A DNA stretch of 64,000 nt from CAVRXQ01 sp963849105 (GTDB lineage: Bacteria > Actinomycetota > Acidimicrobiia > Acidimicrobiales > Bog-793). Position 1 is the stretch's first letter; every line of letters starts with the position of its first letter. This document shows positions 15,889-24,451 of this stretch, in pieces. Location: NCBI GenBank assembly GCA_963849105.1, contig CAWKGD010000006.1:186001-250000 (forward strand), written 5' to 3'. Below the pieces are notes generated by a model. That model saw only the letters and a program-made list of their open reading frames with translations, did no database searches and was not told the DNA's origin. A program made the position numbers and the translations under genes.

Positions 15889-16359
15889 TCAGAGCTTCTT
15901 GCGCATCTGGACAGCGGACTCTTCGTAGCCGAGCGAGCGGTACAGCGAGCGGGCGATCGAATTGAACCCGAACACGTTGAGACCGAGCGTCACCGCTCCG
16001 TGTTCGCGCGCGAACGATTCAGCGAGCAACATCGCCTGACGCCCAAACCCACGGCCCCGCTTGTCCTCGTCAATCTCGACGTCATAGACGTACCAGCGAT
16101 CCGGCTCATCGCCGGCCAACCCGAGCCACAACACGCCGACGTCCTGGCCGTCGACCACGACGTGACCGATGTGCTGACCTTCAACGGGGATGCCATCGGG
16201 GAACGTGCGTGCCAGGTTGCGATCGGCGTTTTCCTCCGCCTCCTTGGGTGACATCCCGGACCGCACGAGCTCCGCGAGATAGCCGCTGCGGAGTGTCGAA
16301 AGGCGCCCAGCGAGCTCGCTTGGCTCGAAGCGGCGGAAGCTCGCCTCGGAATCGGTCAC
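15889..16359 (-). CDS. GNAT-family N-acetyltransferase
   Basis: 156 residues from the GTG at 16359; the frame continues to 16398, but those extra residues look non-coding. It transfers an acetyl group from acetyl-CoA to an unknown amine. The GNAT motif A is clear: VYDVEIDEDKRGRGFGRQAM, with the acetyl-CoA pyrophosphate loop RGRGFG, then motif B GLNVFGFNSIARSLYRSLGY. The substrate cannot be inferred. It is divergent from the membrane cyclophilin gene. Confidence 0.85.
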   Translation of the reverse strand: MTDSEASFRRFEPSELAGRLSTLRSGYLAELVRSGMSPKEAEENADRNLARTFPDGIPVEGQHIGHVVVDGQDVGVLWLGLAGDEPDRWYVYDVEIDEDKRGRGFGRQAMLLAESFAREHGAVTLGLNVFGFNSIARSLYRSLGYEESAVQMRKKL

Positions 16360-16413
16360 GTCGCATTGTCGTTGACTCGTCAGCCCCCCGCACGACAACT
16401 ACCTTGTTGCGCC

Positions 16414-17223
16414 ATGCCGAGTGAAAAGCGGGCTCGCCAACGCGCCCAGCGCGAGGCGAAGCTCTCCGAGGTGCAGCGACACCGCCAGCGCGTCCGCCGG
16501 CTGCGCCAGGCTGCCTCGGCCCTCGTCGTCGCGGGGCTCGTCGTCTTGGTGATCGTGCTCGTCAGTCAGCCTTCGCCGAAGCCGAAAAAGACAGCCTCCT
16601 CGACGACCACCTCCTCGACGACCACCACCCAGGCAGCCGCCGTGGCGCCGACGTGCCCGCCGACGACCGCGGCCGGCTCTGCGAAGCGCGTCATCGCCTT
16701 CACACACCAACCGCCGATCTGCATCTCGAAAGGCGTGACCTACGACGCCACCGTGACGACCGACGTCGGAACATTCGTCATCCAATTGCTCCCGACCGCG
16801 CAGCTTCGCGCCATCAACAACTTCGTCTTCCTCGCCCGCTACCACTTCTTCAACAGCGAGACCTTCCATCGCGTTCAGACCGGCTTCGTCATCCAGGGCG
16901 GCGACCCGACCAATACGGGCGCTGGCGGGCCGGGGTACGCATGGACCGGTAACGTGCCGCCGGCGTCCTGCAAGACGGCGAATGACTGCTACGCGCCCTA
17001 CGACGTCGCCTACGCGAACACCGGGTCACCGACGACGAACGGCAGCGAGTTCTTTATCGTCCTCCCCGGCGGTCAGAAGGAGCTCTCGCCCGCCTACACC
17101 CCGTTCGGCAGGGTGATCTCGGGATACTCAGTCGTGAACAAGATCGCCGCCGACGGCTCGACGAGCGGCGTGCCGAAGGTGACGCACCGCATGATCTCGG
17201 TGACGATCTCGGTCGCCGGCTGA
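16414..17223 (+). CDS. Membrane-anchored cyclophilin-type peptidyl-prolyl isomerase
   Basis: 269 residues from the ATG at 16414; an upstream frame extension lacks gene character. A basic cytoplasmic N terminus rich in Arg, Lys and Gln is followed by one membrane helix (ASALVVAGLVVLVIVLVS), a Ser/Thr spacer and an extracytoplasmic cyclophilin domain (NFVFLARYHFFNSETFHRV, GFVIQGGDPT, TNGSEFFIVL). The catalytic Arg of the FHR motif is present. It probably helps fold exported proteins by cis-trans isomerisation of prolyl bonds. It lies 19 nt before a second, soluble cyclophilin. Confidence 0.9.
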   Translation: MPSEKRARQRAQREAKLSEVQRHRQRVRRLRQAASALVVAGLVVLVIVLVSQPSPKPKKTASSTTTSSTTTTQAAAVAPTCPPTTAAGSAKRVIAFTHQPPICISKGVTYDATVTTDVGTFVIQLLPTAQLRAINNFVFLARYHFFNSETFHRVQTGFVIQGGDPTNTGAGGPGYAWTGNVPPASCKTANDCYAPYDVAYANTGSPTTNGSEFFIVLPGGQKELSPAYTPFGRVISGYSVVNKIAADGSTSGVPKVTHRMISVTISVAG

Positions 17224-17242
17224 TGATCCCAAGGAGAACGCC

Positions 17243-17800
17243 ATGACCATCCCGTGTCCGCCCGTCGACGGATCCGCCGAACGGACGATCCGCTTCGACG
17301 GGCCACCGCCGATGTGCATCGACCCCGAGCATCGCTACACAGCGGAGATGGCGACTTCGAAAGGGACGCTGCGCTTCGCGCTCGACCCCATCGGCGCGCC
17401 GCTGACCGTGAACAGCTTCGTCTTCCTCGCCCGCTACCACTACTTCGACGGGGTCGTCTTCCATCGCATCATCCCGGGATTCGTCGTCCAGGGCGGCGAT
17501 CCGACCGGGACTGGCACAGGTGGCCCCGGCTACCGCTTCGACGACGAACTGCCGAAACCGGGACGCTACGAGGTCGGCTCGCTCGCGATGGCGAACGCCG
17601 GCCCCAACACGAACGGAAGCCAGTTCTTCATCATCTCGGGACCTGACGGGGTCGCGTTGCCGCCGCTGTACTCGTTGTTCGGCAAGGCGGTCTTCGGCCT
17701 CGACGTGATTACCGCCATGGAGGCGACCGGCTCATCCTCGGGGGAGCCGAAAGAACGTGTCGCGATCGAATCGGTGACGATCGAGGAATCCGCCGACTGA
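17243..17800 (+). CDS. Soluble cyclophilin-type peptidyl-prolyl isomerase
   Basis: 185 residues from an ATG with AAGGAG upstream. The domain resembles its upstream neighbour (FVFLARYHYFDGVVFHRI, GFVVQGGDPTGTGTGGPGY, TNGSQFFI) but without a membrane anchor, so it probably acts in the cytoplasm. FHRII carries the catalytic Arg. The 19-nt gap to the preceding gene suggests one transcript and an origin by tandem duplication with changed localisation (inference). Confidence 0.92.
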   Translation: MTIPCPPVDGSAERTIRFDGPPPMCIDPEHRYTAEMATSKGTLRFALDPIGAPLTVNSFVFLARYHYFDGVVFHRIIPGFVVQGGDPTGTGTGGPGYRFDDELPKPGRYEVGSLAMANAGPNTNGSQFFIISGPDGVALPPLYSLFGKAVFGLDVITAMEATGSSSGEPKERVAIESVTIEESAD

Positions 17801-17803
17801 AGC

Positions 17804-18319
17804 TCAGCCGACGAGCGAGTCCGGGCTGAGCACCACCCCTTCTGCGACCTCACCGTCTGCGATTGTCATTTCGATCGCGCCGCCCTTTTTCACCTCGGAC
17901 GGCTTGGCGCTCAAAAGCCCCGCGTCGGCGAGTCCCGAAACGATCTCCGAACAGATGTCACCGTGTGAGCACGCGACGAGCGTCGCCATCTCGTCGAGCC
18001 CACCCGCGACCCCGATCAGCATTTCGAGCGACTCGATCCCGTCGAAGCCTTCTGCGAGGTAATCGACGAGGTCGACGTCACGGCCGAGCTTTTCGGCCAA
18101 AGGTGCGACCGTCGCGACGCATCGCTCGGCGGGACTCGACACCACCTTCGCGATCCGCTCGGAAGAGAACCGCTCGGCGATCTCGCTTGCGTGGCGACGG
18201 CCTTGTTCGGAGAGCGGACGCTCGAAATCGTCACGCTCCCAGGCCGAGCGCGATTGCGCGTGCGCGTGACGAACGAGGAGAACGCGACGACGCTGCTCGG
18301 GGAGCTTCTTCTTCACCAC
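17804..18319 (-). CDS. Histidine phosphatase (SixA/phosphoglycerate-mutase superfamily)
   Basis: 171 residues from the GTG at 18319 (or the next codon), 5 nt after the VIT1-family gene's stop; the longer frame is antisense to that gene. The phosphohistidine motif RRVLLVRHAHAQS is at the N terminus, SSPAERCVATV supplies the second Arg, and ACSHGDICSEI the second catalytic His. The small size and early RHA motif resemble SixA-type phosphohistidine phosphatases. The physiological substrate is unknown. Probably co-transcribed with the transporter upstream. Confidence 0.85.
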   Translation of the reverse strand: MVKKKLPEQRRRVLLVRHAHAQSRSAWERDDFERPLSEQGRRHASEIAERFSSERIAKVVSSPAERCVATVAPLAEKLGRDVDLVDYLAEGFDGIESLEMLIGVAGGLDEMATLVACSHGDICSEIVSGLADAGLLSAKPSEVKKGGAIEMTIADGEVAEGVVLSPDSLVG

Positions 18320-18323
18320 GTCG

Positions 18324-19118
18324 TCAGCCCGTCGCGATGCCGATCGCTGAACCGATCCCATAGGTAATCGCGCCGGCGATCGCGCAGATGGCCAATTGCC
18401 GCAACGCCGAGTACACGATGTTGCGTCGCGTGAGGAACGACAACGTTGCCCCAACGACGAGCGCCGCGGCGCCGGTGAGCGCGATCGACAGCTCGACCGC
18501 CGAATCACCTGAGCTGCCACCCAAAAAGGCGATCAGCGGGATGAGCGCGCCAACCGCGAACGTGACGAACGACGCCCCGCCAGCTTGGACTGGCGATCCG
18601 AGCTCATCGGGGTCGATGCCGAGTTCTTCCCGGGCGTGCACCTCGAGCGCCGTTGCCGGATCGACCATCATTTTCTCCGAGAGCTCGCGCGCCGTGTCGG
18701 CGTCGATCCCCCGCGACCGATAGATCCCTTCGAGTTCGCGACGCTCGGCGGCGGGGTTCCTCGCGATCTCGTCCCGCTCGACGCCGAGCTCATATTCGAA
18801 CACCTCGCGTTGGGAACGCATCGAGATGTACTCGCCCGCGGCCATCGAGAACGACCCTCCGAGCAGGCCCGCCAGTCCCGCCAGCCGGACGACGCCGGCT
18901 CCCGGGTGCGCGCCGGCAGTCCCGAGCACGAGCGACACATTCGAAACGAGTCCGTCGCTGATTCCGAAGACCGCGGCTCGCAGTCCCCCGCCTCGCACGT
19001 CGCGGTGCGCGTCGTGGTGGCCCGAATATTCCGGCGCCCCCTGGATTCGCCAGCGGTGGTGACGTCCGAAGGTCGTGACGCGGCGAACGCGACGCGGCGC
19101 GGCTGCGGTCGGCCCCAT
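18324..19118 (-). CDS. VIT1/CCC1-family transporter
   Basis: 264 residues. The family moves Fe2+ or Mn2+ across membranes, usually out of the cytosol. The first helix region carries the signature GLRAAVFGISDGLVSNVSLV, followed by LAGLLGGSFSMAAGEYISM, a charged cytosolic metal-binding stretch (RDEIARNPAAERRELEGIY), and three C-terminal helices including FVTFAVGALIPLIAFLGG and ALTGAAALVVGATLSFL. Five helices in total match the family. First gene of a probable two-gene unit with the phosphatase. Confidence 0.88.
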   Translation of the reverse strand: MGPTAAAPRRVRRVTTFGRHHRWRIQGAPEYSGHHDAHRDVRGGGLRAAVFGISDGLVSNVSLVLGTAGAHPGAGVVRLAGLAGLLGGSFSMAAGEYISMRSQREVFEYELGVERDEIARNPAAERRELEGIYRSRGIDADTARELSEKMMVDPATALEVHAREELGIDPDELGSPVQAGGASFVTFAVGALIPLIAFLGGSSGDSAVELSIALTGAAALVVGATLSFLTRRNIVYSALRQLAICAIAGAITYGIGSAIGIATG

Positions 19119-19279
19119 CGAGTCACGTTACCGCCCTTATCGGAGGCGATTTTCGGTCGGTTCACGCTCTCGACGCCGAAATTTCGCCGCGGCGTCACGA
19201 ACTGTTCACCCCAACAACGCGCGGTTGTCACCGCGCGCGGCAACGATCGTGCCGACGGAGGCAACCGAAAAGAGCGCAT

Positions 19280-20038
19280 GTGACAAGTGCGATCGCGCCC
19301 GAGCGAGACCGGACCGAGTGGCCCCGTGTCCTGCTCGTGGGCGACGACGACAACCAGACCCTCGCGCTCACCGTCGGACTGGAGCGCGAGGGTCTCGCGG
19401 TCACGACGATCCGTGACGCGCGAGACGCCTTCGGCGCCTACGACGCCGTCCACCCGGACGTGATCCTGCTCGAGGCGACGCCCTCGGGGTCATCTGGCGT
19501 GGACCTGTGCCGTCAGCTCCGTGACCGGGGCATTGAGACCCCGATCATCATCGTGAGCTCGCGCGACGACGAAGTGGACGTCGTCGTCGGCATCGAAGTT
19601 GGCGCGGACGACTACCTGACAAAGCCTTTGCGCATCCGCGAACTCGCCGCGCGCATCGGCGCGCAGCTTCGCCGCGCCCAGTTGCGTCAGCTGGACGGCA
19701 ATGGGAATGCCGACGCTTTACAACCGCCGGTCACAACGCTCAGCGCGAGTGGGATCATCATGGACCCGGCTCGTCACGAAGTAACCGTACGCGGTTCGGA
19801 GATCGACCTCCCTTTGCGCGAATTCCAGGTGTTGCGCGAGCTGTTGGCGAACGCCGGGCGCGTCGTCACGCGTGACGAACTGTTGGAGCGGGTGTGGGGG
19901 CTCGAGTACGAGGGCGACCCGCGCATCGTCGCTACCCTCATCGGCAGGTTGCGCGCCCGCGTCGAGCGCGACCCCGACCGCCCGACCTACATCGTCACGA
20001 TCCGCGGCGTCGGTTACCGACTGAACGACCGGCTCTGA
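19280..20038 (+). CDS. OmpR/PhoB-family response regulator with Glu at the phosphorylation site
   Basis: 252 residues from a GTG start. The receiver (about 15-125) has the acidic pocket GDDD and Lys115 in YLTKP, but the phospho-acceptor position reads PDVILLEATPSG, with Glu65 where Asp is normal. The C-terminal winged helix (about 150-250: LREFQVLRELLANAGRVVTR and YIVTIRGVGYRL) is a standard PhoB-type DNA-binding domain, closest by eye to RegX3. No histidine kinase gene is adjacent. A Glu can mimic the phosphorylated state, so the protein may be constitutively active or respond to something else (inference). Confidence 0.9.
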   Translation: MTSAIAPERDRTEWPRVLLVGDDDNQTLALTVGLEREGLAVTTIRDARDAFGAYDAVHPDVILLEATPSGSSGVDLCRQLRDRGIETPIIIVSSRDDEVDVVVGIEVGADDYLTKPLRIRELAARIGAQLRRAQLRQLDGNGNADALQPPVTTLSASGIIMDPARHEVTVRGSEIDLPLREFQVLRELLANAGRVVTRDELLERVWGLEYEGDPRIVATLIGRLRARVERDPDRPTYIVTIRGVGYRLNDRL

Positions 20039-20042
20039 GCGA

Positions 20043-20075
20043 CCAGGGAGTTTTCCGACCCCCAACCTGGGAAAA
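20043..20075 (+). other. Overlapping inverted repeats between regulator and pyrE
   Basis: CCAGG (20043) pairs with CCTGG (20066) and TTTTCC (20051) with GGAAAA (20070), two mutually exclusive short stems about 30-60 bp before pyrE. This could be a weak terminator or a leader element. No known motif was recognised. Confidence 0.3.
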
Positions 20076-20105
20076 TGAACACCCTCCATTAGGATCGCGG
20101 GTCAG

Positions 20106-20729
20106 ATGGCACGCGACGATCCGATCTGGCGCGGAGATTCGCCGGAGTGCCAGCGGCCGCGCACGGCGATCTGGGAGGCGTTCTGCGACCTCGTGCGGCG
20201 GCACGGGTACGCGAGGTCCGCGGAGCCCTTCCTGCTGTCGTCGGGCCAGACGAGCTACGACTACATCGACCTGCGCCGGGCGGTGGCGAACGGTCCCGAT
20301 CTTGCAATCGCAGCGCGCGCCCTCATAGAGCACCTCGATGAATTGGGCGTCGGCTTCGACGCGATCGGTGGGATGACGATGGGCGCGGATCCCTTCGCGC
20401 ACGCCGTCGCGTTGCTGCGGCCCGCGACCTGGTTCTCCGTGCGTAAGGCCGAGAAATCCCACGGATCGAAACGACGCATCGAAGGGGCGGACCTCTCGGC
20501 TGCGCGCGTCGTGCTGATCGAGGACACCGCGTCGACGGGCGGTTCGATCCTTTCCGCCTACGAAGTCCTCCACGCGGCCGGCGTCGCGGTCGTGCACGCG
20601 TGCGCGTTGCTCGACCGGGGCGACGAAACCGCTGCCGCGTTCTCCAGGCTCGGCGTCAGCTATTCGAGCGTCCTTTCCTATCGCGACCTCGGGATCGAGC
20701 CGATCGTCGTCGCCGGCGCGTCGAACTGA
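20106..20729 (+). CDS. pyrE: Orotate phosphoribosyltransferase
   Basis: 207 residues. It joins orotate to PRPP to make OMP in pyrimidine synthesis. The PRPP-binding motif is ARVVLIEDTASTGGSIL (two acidic residues then a TGG loop), and the active-site Lys pair is in FSVRKAEKSHGSKRR. The N-terminal substrate-binding segment includes SGQTSYDYIDLR and VGFDAIGGMTMGADPFA. No other pyrimidine gene is nearby. It precedes the membrane protease gene by 12 nt, so the two are probably co-transcribed. Confidence 0.93.
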   Translation: MARDDPIWRGDSPECQRPRTAIWEAFCDLVRRHGYARSAEPFLLSSGQTSYDYIDLRRAVANGPDLAIAARALIEHLDELGVGFDAIGGMTMGADPFAHAVALLRPATWFSVRKAEKSHGSKRRIEGADLSAARVVLIEDTASTGGSILSAYEVLHAAGVAVVHACALLDRGDETAAAFSRLGVSYSSVLSYRDLGIEPIVVAGASN

Positions 20730-20741
20730 CGCCAGGAGCAG

Positions 20742-21914
20742 GTGGATCTCCTCGACGCGATCCTGATCGTCCTCCTCGTCGGCGCGGCGGCACACGGGCT
20801 GCGCGTCGGTGCGGCGGTGCAGATCGCGACGATCATCGGAGTCCTCGCCGGCGTGACCCTCGGCGTCGTGCTGATCGTCAACGTCGACCCGCACCTGTCG
20901 GGGACAGCTGCGAAGGCGATCGCCGCGATCATCTTCCTCGTCGTTCCCGCCGCGGTCCTCGGCGGCGTCGGCCGCCTAGGCGGAGTCCGCTTGTGGCACG
21001 CGATCCGGCGCGTCCGGTTCGGTCCCCTCGACTCGGTCGTCGGGCTGGTGTTCGCCGTCGCCGGCGTGGGTGTCCTCCTGTGGCTCTTCGCTTCGGTGTT
21101 TTATAACGCACCGTCGACGCTGCTCGCGAACGAGATCCAGAACTCGGCGATCCTGCAAGGGATCGACGAGGTGATGCCACCGGTGCCCGACGCCTTCGCG
21201 CGCATCGACGCCTACCTCGCCGAAAGCGGCTTTCCCCAAGTCGTCGTCGGCCTCGTTCCCGGTCCGTCAGGAAAGATTCCCCTCGCCACAAAGAAACAGG
21301 TCGATGAAGCGACCCGCGCCGCCGCGGCGTCGACGGTGAAGGTGATCTCCATCGGCTGTGGCGAGGAGACCGAAGGATCCGGCTTCGAGGTCGCCGGTGG
21401 GCTAATCGTGACGAACGCGCACGTCATCGCCGGCTCGCACTCGATCACGGTCTTTGCGCCAAACGATCGCACATCGCGCGCGGTCCCGGTCTATTTCGAT
21501 CCGTATTTCGACCTCGCCGTGTTGCGGACACAGAACCTCAGCATCCCCGCCCTCAGCGTCAACGACGGCTACGTCCCGAGCGGCACCCGGGTCGTGTTCC
21601 TCGGCTACCCCGAAGACGGGCCACTCCGTGAACTGCCAGCCGGCGTCGTCTCGAGCTTCACCGCCGAGGGGCGCGACATCTACGACGGGTCGCTCACAAT
21701 CCGCCAGGTCTACGAGATCCACGGCCTCGTCAGACCCGGCAATTCCGGCGGCCCGCTCGTCTCGCCCTCGGGGCAGGTGCTCGGGGTCGTCTTCTCCCGC
21801 TCGACGACGACGAGCGACATCGGTTATGCGCTCACATCACCGGGGGTGCAGACGCGGATCGAGAAGGCCCGACAGAACAACACCGCGGTCGCTACGGGTC
21901 AGTGCATCGACTGA
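20742..21914 (+). CDS. marP: MarP-like membrane serine protease (CvpA + trypsin-like domains)
   Basis: 390 residues from a GTG start. Four N-terminal membrane helices (about 1-125) form a CvpA-like domain, followed by an extracytoplasmic chymotrypsin-fold protease. The triad is His about 227 (IVTNAHVIAG), Asp about 257 (YFDLAVLR) and Ser about 335 (RPGNSGGPL). The order and length match mycobacterial MarP (Rv3671c), which processes cell-wall hydrolases and is needed for acid and oxidative stress resistance; that role here is inferred. Two Cys flank the protease domain start (IGCGEE) and end (GQCID) and could form a disulfide. Confidence 0.92.
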   Translation: MDLLDAILIVLLVGAAAHGLRVGAAVQIATIIGVLAGVTLGVVLIVNVDPHLSGTAAKAIAAIIFLVVPAAVLGGVGRLGGVRLWHAIRRVRFGPLDSVVGLVFAVAGVGVLLWLFASVFYNAPSTLLANEIQNSAILQGIDEVMPPVPDAFARIDAYLAESGFPQVVVGLVPGPSGKIPLATKKQVDEATRAAAASTVKVISIGCGEETEGSGFEVAGGLIVTNAHVIAGSHSITVFAPNDRTSRAVPVYFDPYFDLAVLRTQNLSIPALSVNDGYVPSGTRVVFLGYPEDGPLRELPAGVVSSFTAEGRDIYDGSLTIRQVYEIHGLVRPGNSGGPLVSPSGQVLGVVFSRSTTTSDIGYALTSPGVQTRIEKARQNNTAVATGQCID

Positions 21915-21965
21915 ACGGAGCGACGAGGATATGACGCCACCATCCGAGCGATCCGGGAGGACGCC

Positions 21966-23906
21966 GTGGCGCTGAGGATCGAGGACTACGGCCTGATCGG
22001 GGACACCCACACCGCCGCGATCGTCGGGCGCGACGGATCGATCGACTGGCTCTGCGTGCCGCGCTTTGACTCCGGGGCGTGCTTCGCCCGTCTCGTCGGT
22101 GACGAGGAGAACGGCTTTTGGCGGATCGCTCCGAAAGAGAGCCCGCCGCCCGGTCAGGGAGAACCGATGCTCGCCCAGCGACGGAAATACGTCGACAACA
22201 CACTCGTGCTCGAGACGGAGTTCGACACCAAGAATGGCACCGTTCGCATCACGGACTTCATGCCGCTTCGCGAGCAGTTCCCCGAAATCGTGCGGCTCGT
22301 CGAGGGCATGTCCGGAACCGTGGAAATGCGGATGGACCTCGCGTTCCGCTTCTACACCGGGAGCGTGACGCCGTGGGTCCGGCGCGACGGCGCGGTGCTT
22401 TCCGCGATCGCCGGCCCCGACGCGCTGGCATTTTGGACGCCGGTACCGACCGAAGGCAGGGGGATGACAACGGTCGCCGAGTTCGCCGTGAGCAAGGGGC
22501 ACTCAGTCCCCTTCGTGCTGGCATGGCATCCCTCGCATCTCTTCCCGCCACGACCGACCGACGCGATCTACGCGGCTCGTCAGACAAAAAGATGGTGGAA
22601 CGATTGGTCGTCGCTCGCGATGACAGGCGACGATGCGTGGTCCGGGGCGGTGATGCGCTCAGCGATCACGCTGAAGGCGCTGACGTACGCGCCGACGGGA
22701 GGGATAGTCGCCGCCCCGACGACCTCGCTCCCCGAAGCGATCGGCGACGGGCGCAACTGGGACTACCGCTACTGCTGGCTGCGCGACGCCACTTTGACGT
22801 TGAGCTCGCTTTTGGCTGCGGGCTATCACGACGAGGCTCTCGCCTGGCGCGACTGGCTCTTGCGCGCCGTCGCCGGCGATGTCTCGAAGCTCCAGATCCT
22901 GTACGGCGTGGCCGGCGAACGCGATCTGTTCGAGCGCGAGCTGGAATGGCTCTCGGGATACGAAGGTTCGAAACCGGTGCGTACCGGCAACGCGGCCGCC
23001 GGCCAGTTCCAACTCGACGTCTACGGCGAGGTGATGTCGGTCCTGCACGAATCACGGCGTATCGGAGATCGCGCCGGCCCCGCCTGGGACTTGGAACTTC
23101 AATTGCTCGATTTCGTGGAGACGGGCTGGCGCGAACCGGACGACGGGATCTGGGAAGTGCGCGGACCGCGGCGCCATTTCACCCATTCAAAGGTGCTCGC
23201 CTGGGCGGCGGTCGACCGCGCGATCAAAGACATCGAGGACTTCGGATTCGAGGGGCCGCTCGACAAGTGGAAGGCGCTGCGCCAGGACATTTTCGACGAG
23301 GTGTGCGAAAAGGGTTACGACGCCGAACGCAAGACGTTCACCCAGTTCTACGGATCAAAAGAGCTCGACGCGAGCGTCCTGATGGTCGCGCTCACCGGCT
23401 TCCTCCCGGCGAGCGACGAACGCTTCGTCGGCACCGTCGAGGCGATCGAGCGCGAGTTGATTTCGGGCGGCTTCGTGCTGCGCTACTCGACGAGCACGGA
23501 TCAGGTCGGCATTGACGGGCTCTCGTCGCGTGAAGGCGCCTTCTTGCCGTGCTCGTTCTGGCTCGCCGACAGCTACGAATTGATGGGCCGGCACGGCGAT
23601 GCGGTCGACCTGTTCAATCGGCTGTTGTCGCTCCGAAACGACCTCGGACTGCTGTCTGAGGAGTACGACCCGGTCGCGAAGCGCCTCGTCGGCAATTTCC
23701 CCCAGGCGTTCTCCCACGTCGAGCTCATCGACACGGCGGTCAACCTGTCGCACGACGCCGAATGGGCCCAGGGTATGACGCGCAAGGAGCGCCTCGAAGG
23801 AGCGCTCGTCGACGTCCGGCGCCGCGTCAAACATCGGCCGCGCCAGCACCACCCGGTGTTGCACCTGCGACACGGGGATGATGACCGCCGAGGTCGCGGA
23901 AGCTGA
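21966..23906 (+). CDS. Glycoside hydrolase family 15 (glucoamylase/trehalase-like)
   Basis: 646 residues from a GTG start. GH15 enzymes release glucose from alpha-glucans or trehalose by an inverting mechanism. The N-terminal beta-sandwich begins with IEDYGLIGDTHTAAIVGRDG, typical of actinobacterial GH15. The (alpha/alpha)6 barrel has RNWDYRYCWLRDATLTL and a catalytic-Glu region near LGLLSEEYDP. The family usually ends soon after FSHVELIDTAVNL. Here about 55 more residues follow and become arginine- and histidine-rich (KHRPRQHHPVLH), so the native 3' end may have been lost. The next gene is a truncated queA, suggesting a deletion joined the two. Confidence 0.9.
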   Translation: MALRIEDYGLIGDTHTAAIVGRDGSIDWLCVPRFDSGACFARLVGDEENGFWRIAPKESPPPGQGEPMLAQRRKYVDNTLVLETEFDTKNGTVRITDFMPLREQFPEIVRLVEGMSGTVEMRMDLAFRFYTGSVTPWVRRDGAVLSAIAGPDALAFWTPVPTEGRGMTTVAEFAVSKGHSVPFVLAWHPSHLFPPRPTDAIYAARQTKRWWNDWSSLAMTGDDAWSGAVMRSAITLKALTYAPTGGIVAAPTTSLPEAIGDGRNWDYRYCWLRDATLTLSSLLAAGYHDEALAWRDWLLRAVAGDVSKLQILYGVAGERDLFERELEWLSGYEGSKPVRTGNAAAGQFQLDVYGEVMSVLHESRRIGDRAGPAWDLELQLLDFVETGWREPDDGIWEVRGPRRHFTHSKVLAWAAVDRAIKDIEDFGFEGPLDKWKALRQDIFDEVCEKGYDAERKTFTQFYGSKELDASVLMVALTGFLPASDERFVGTVEAIERELISGGFVLRYSTSTDQVGIDGLSSREGAFLPCSFWLADSYELMGRHGDAVDLFNRLLSLRNDLGLLSEEYDPVAKRLVGNFPQAFSHVELIDTAVNLSHDAEWAQGMTRKERLEGALVDVRRRVKHRPRQHHPVLHLRHGDDDRRGRGS

Positions 23907-23946
23907 TCTCGCTCCCAACATCACTGCGACCGCGGATCGGCGATAG

Positions 23947-24441
23947 GAGGCCGAGCGAACGCTCGCGACCGATTCTGACGTAGAAATACCCGAGACGATC
24001 ACCCGTCTCGTCGCGAAGGGGGTCGGGATTTCGCCGGTCGTGCTGCACACCGGCGTCGCATCTCTCGAAGCCGACGAGCTTCCGTACCCAGAACGCGTCT
24101 TCGTCCCGCGCGCCACAGCGAACCGGGCCAATGCGGCGCGGCTTGAAGGCGCGAAGGTGATCGCGATCGGCACGACGGTCGTGCGCGCGCTCGAGTCAGC
24201 GGTCGGCGCGTTCGGGTGCGTCGAGCAGTACGCCGACTGGACGAACCTCGTCGTCACACCGGAGCGCTCCGTGCGCGTCGTCGACGGAATCGTCACCGGC
24301 TGGCACGAACCCGAGGCGACGCACCTTTTGCTGTTGGAAGCGATCACCGGTCGCGACCTGCTCGAGCGCGCCTACGGCGAGGCGATTCGCGAGGGCTATC
24401 TATTCCACGAGTTCGGCGACAGCCACTTCATCCTGCCGTAG
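23947..24441 (+). pseudogene. queA-like tRNA ribosyltransferase-isomerase, 5'-truncated
   Basis: Encodes only the C-terminal 160 or so residues of a QueA-type protein that is normally about 350 long: GVGISPVVLHTGVASLEADE, then VIAIGTTVVRALESA, TGWHEPEATHLLL and EGYLFHEFGDSHFILP. The frame is closed upstream by TAG (23944-23946). The first possible start is a GTG deep inside the domain (about 24037). A ribosome-site-like GGAGG at 23946 has no start codon after it. The N-terminal half of the fold is missing, so the product is presumably inactive. The junction with the GH15 gene tail marks the break. Confidence 0.8.
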
Positions 24442-24451
24442 CTCGCGCTTT

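Noticed and set aside
19160..19210. Two GTTCAC motifs as a PHO/RegX3 box before the response regulator
   Set aside because: They are 44 bp apart, not the 11-bp phase of real PHO boxes.
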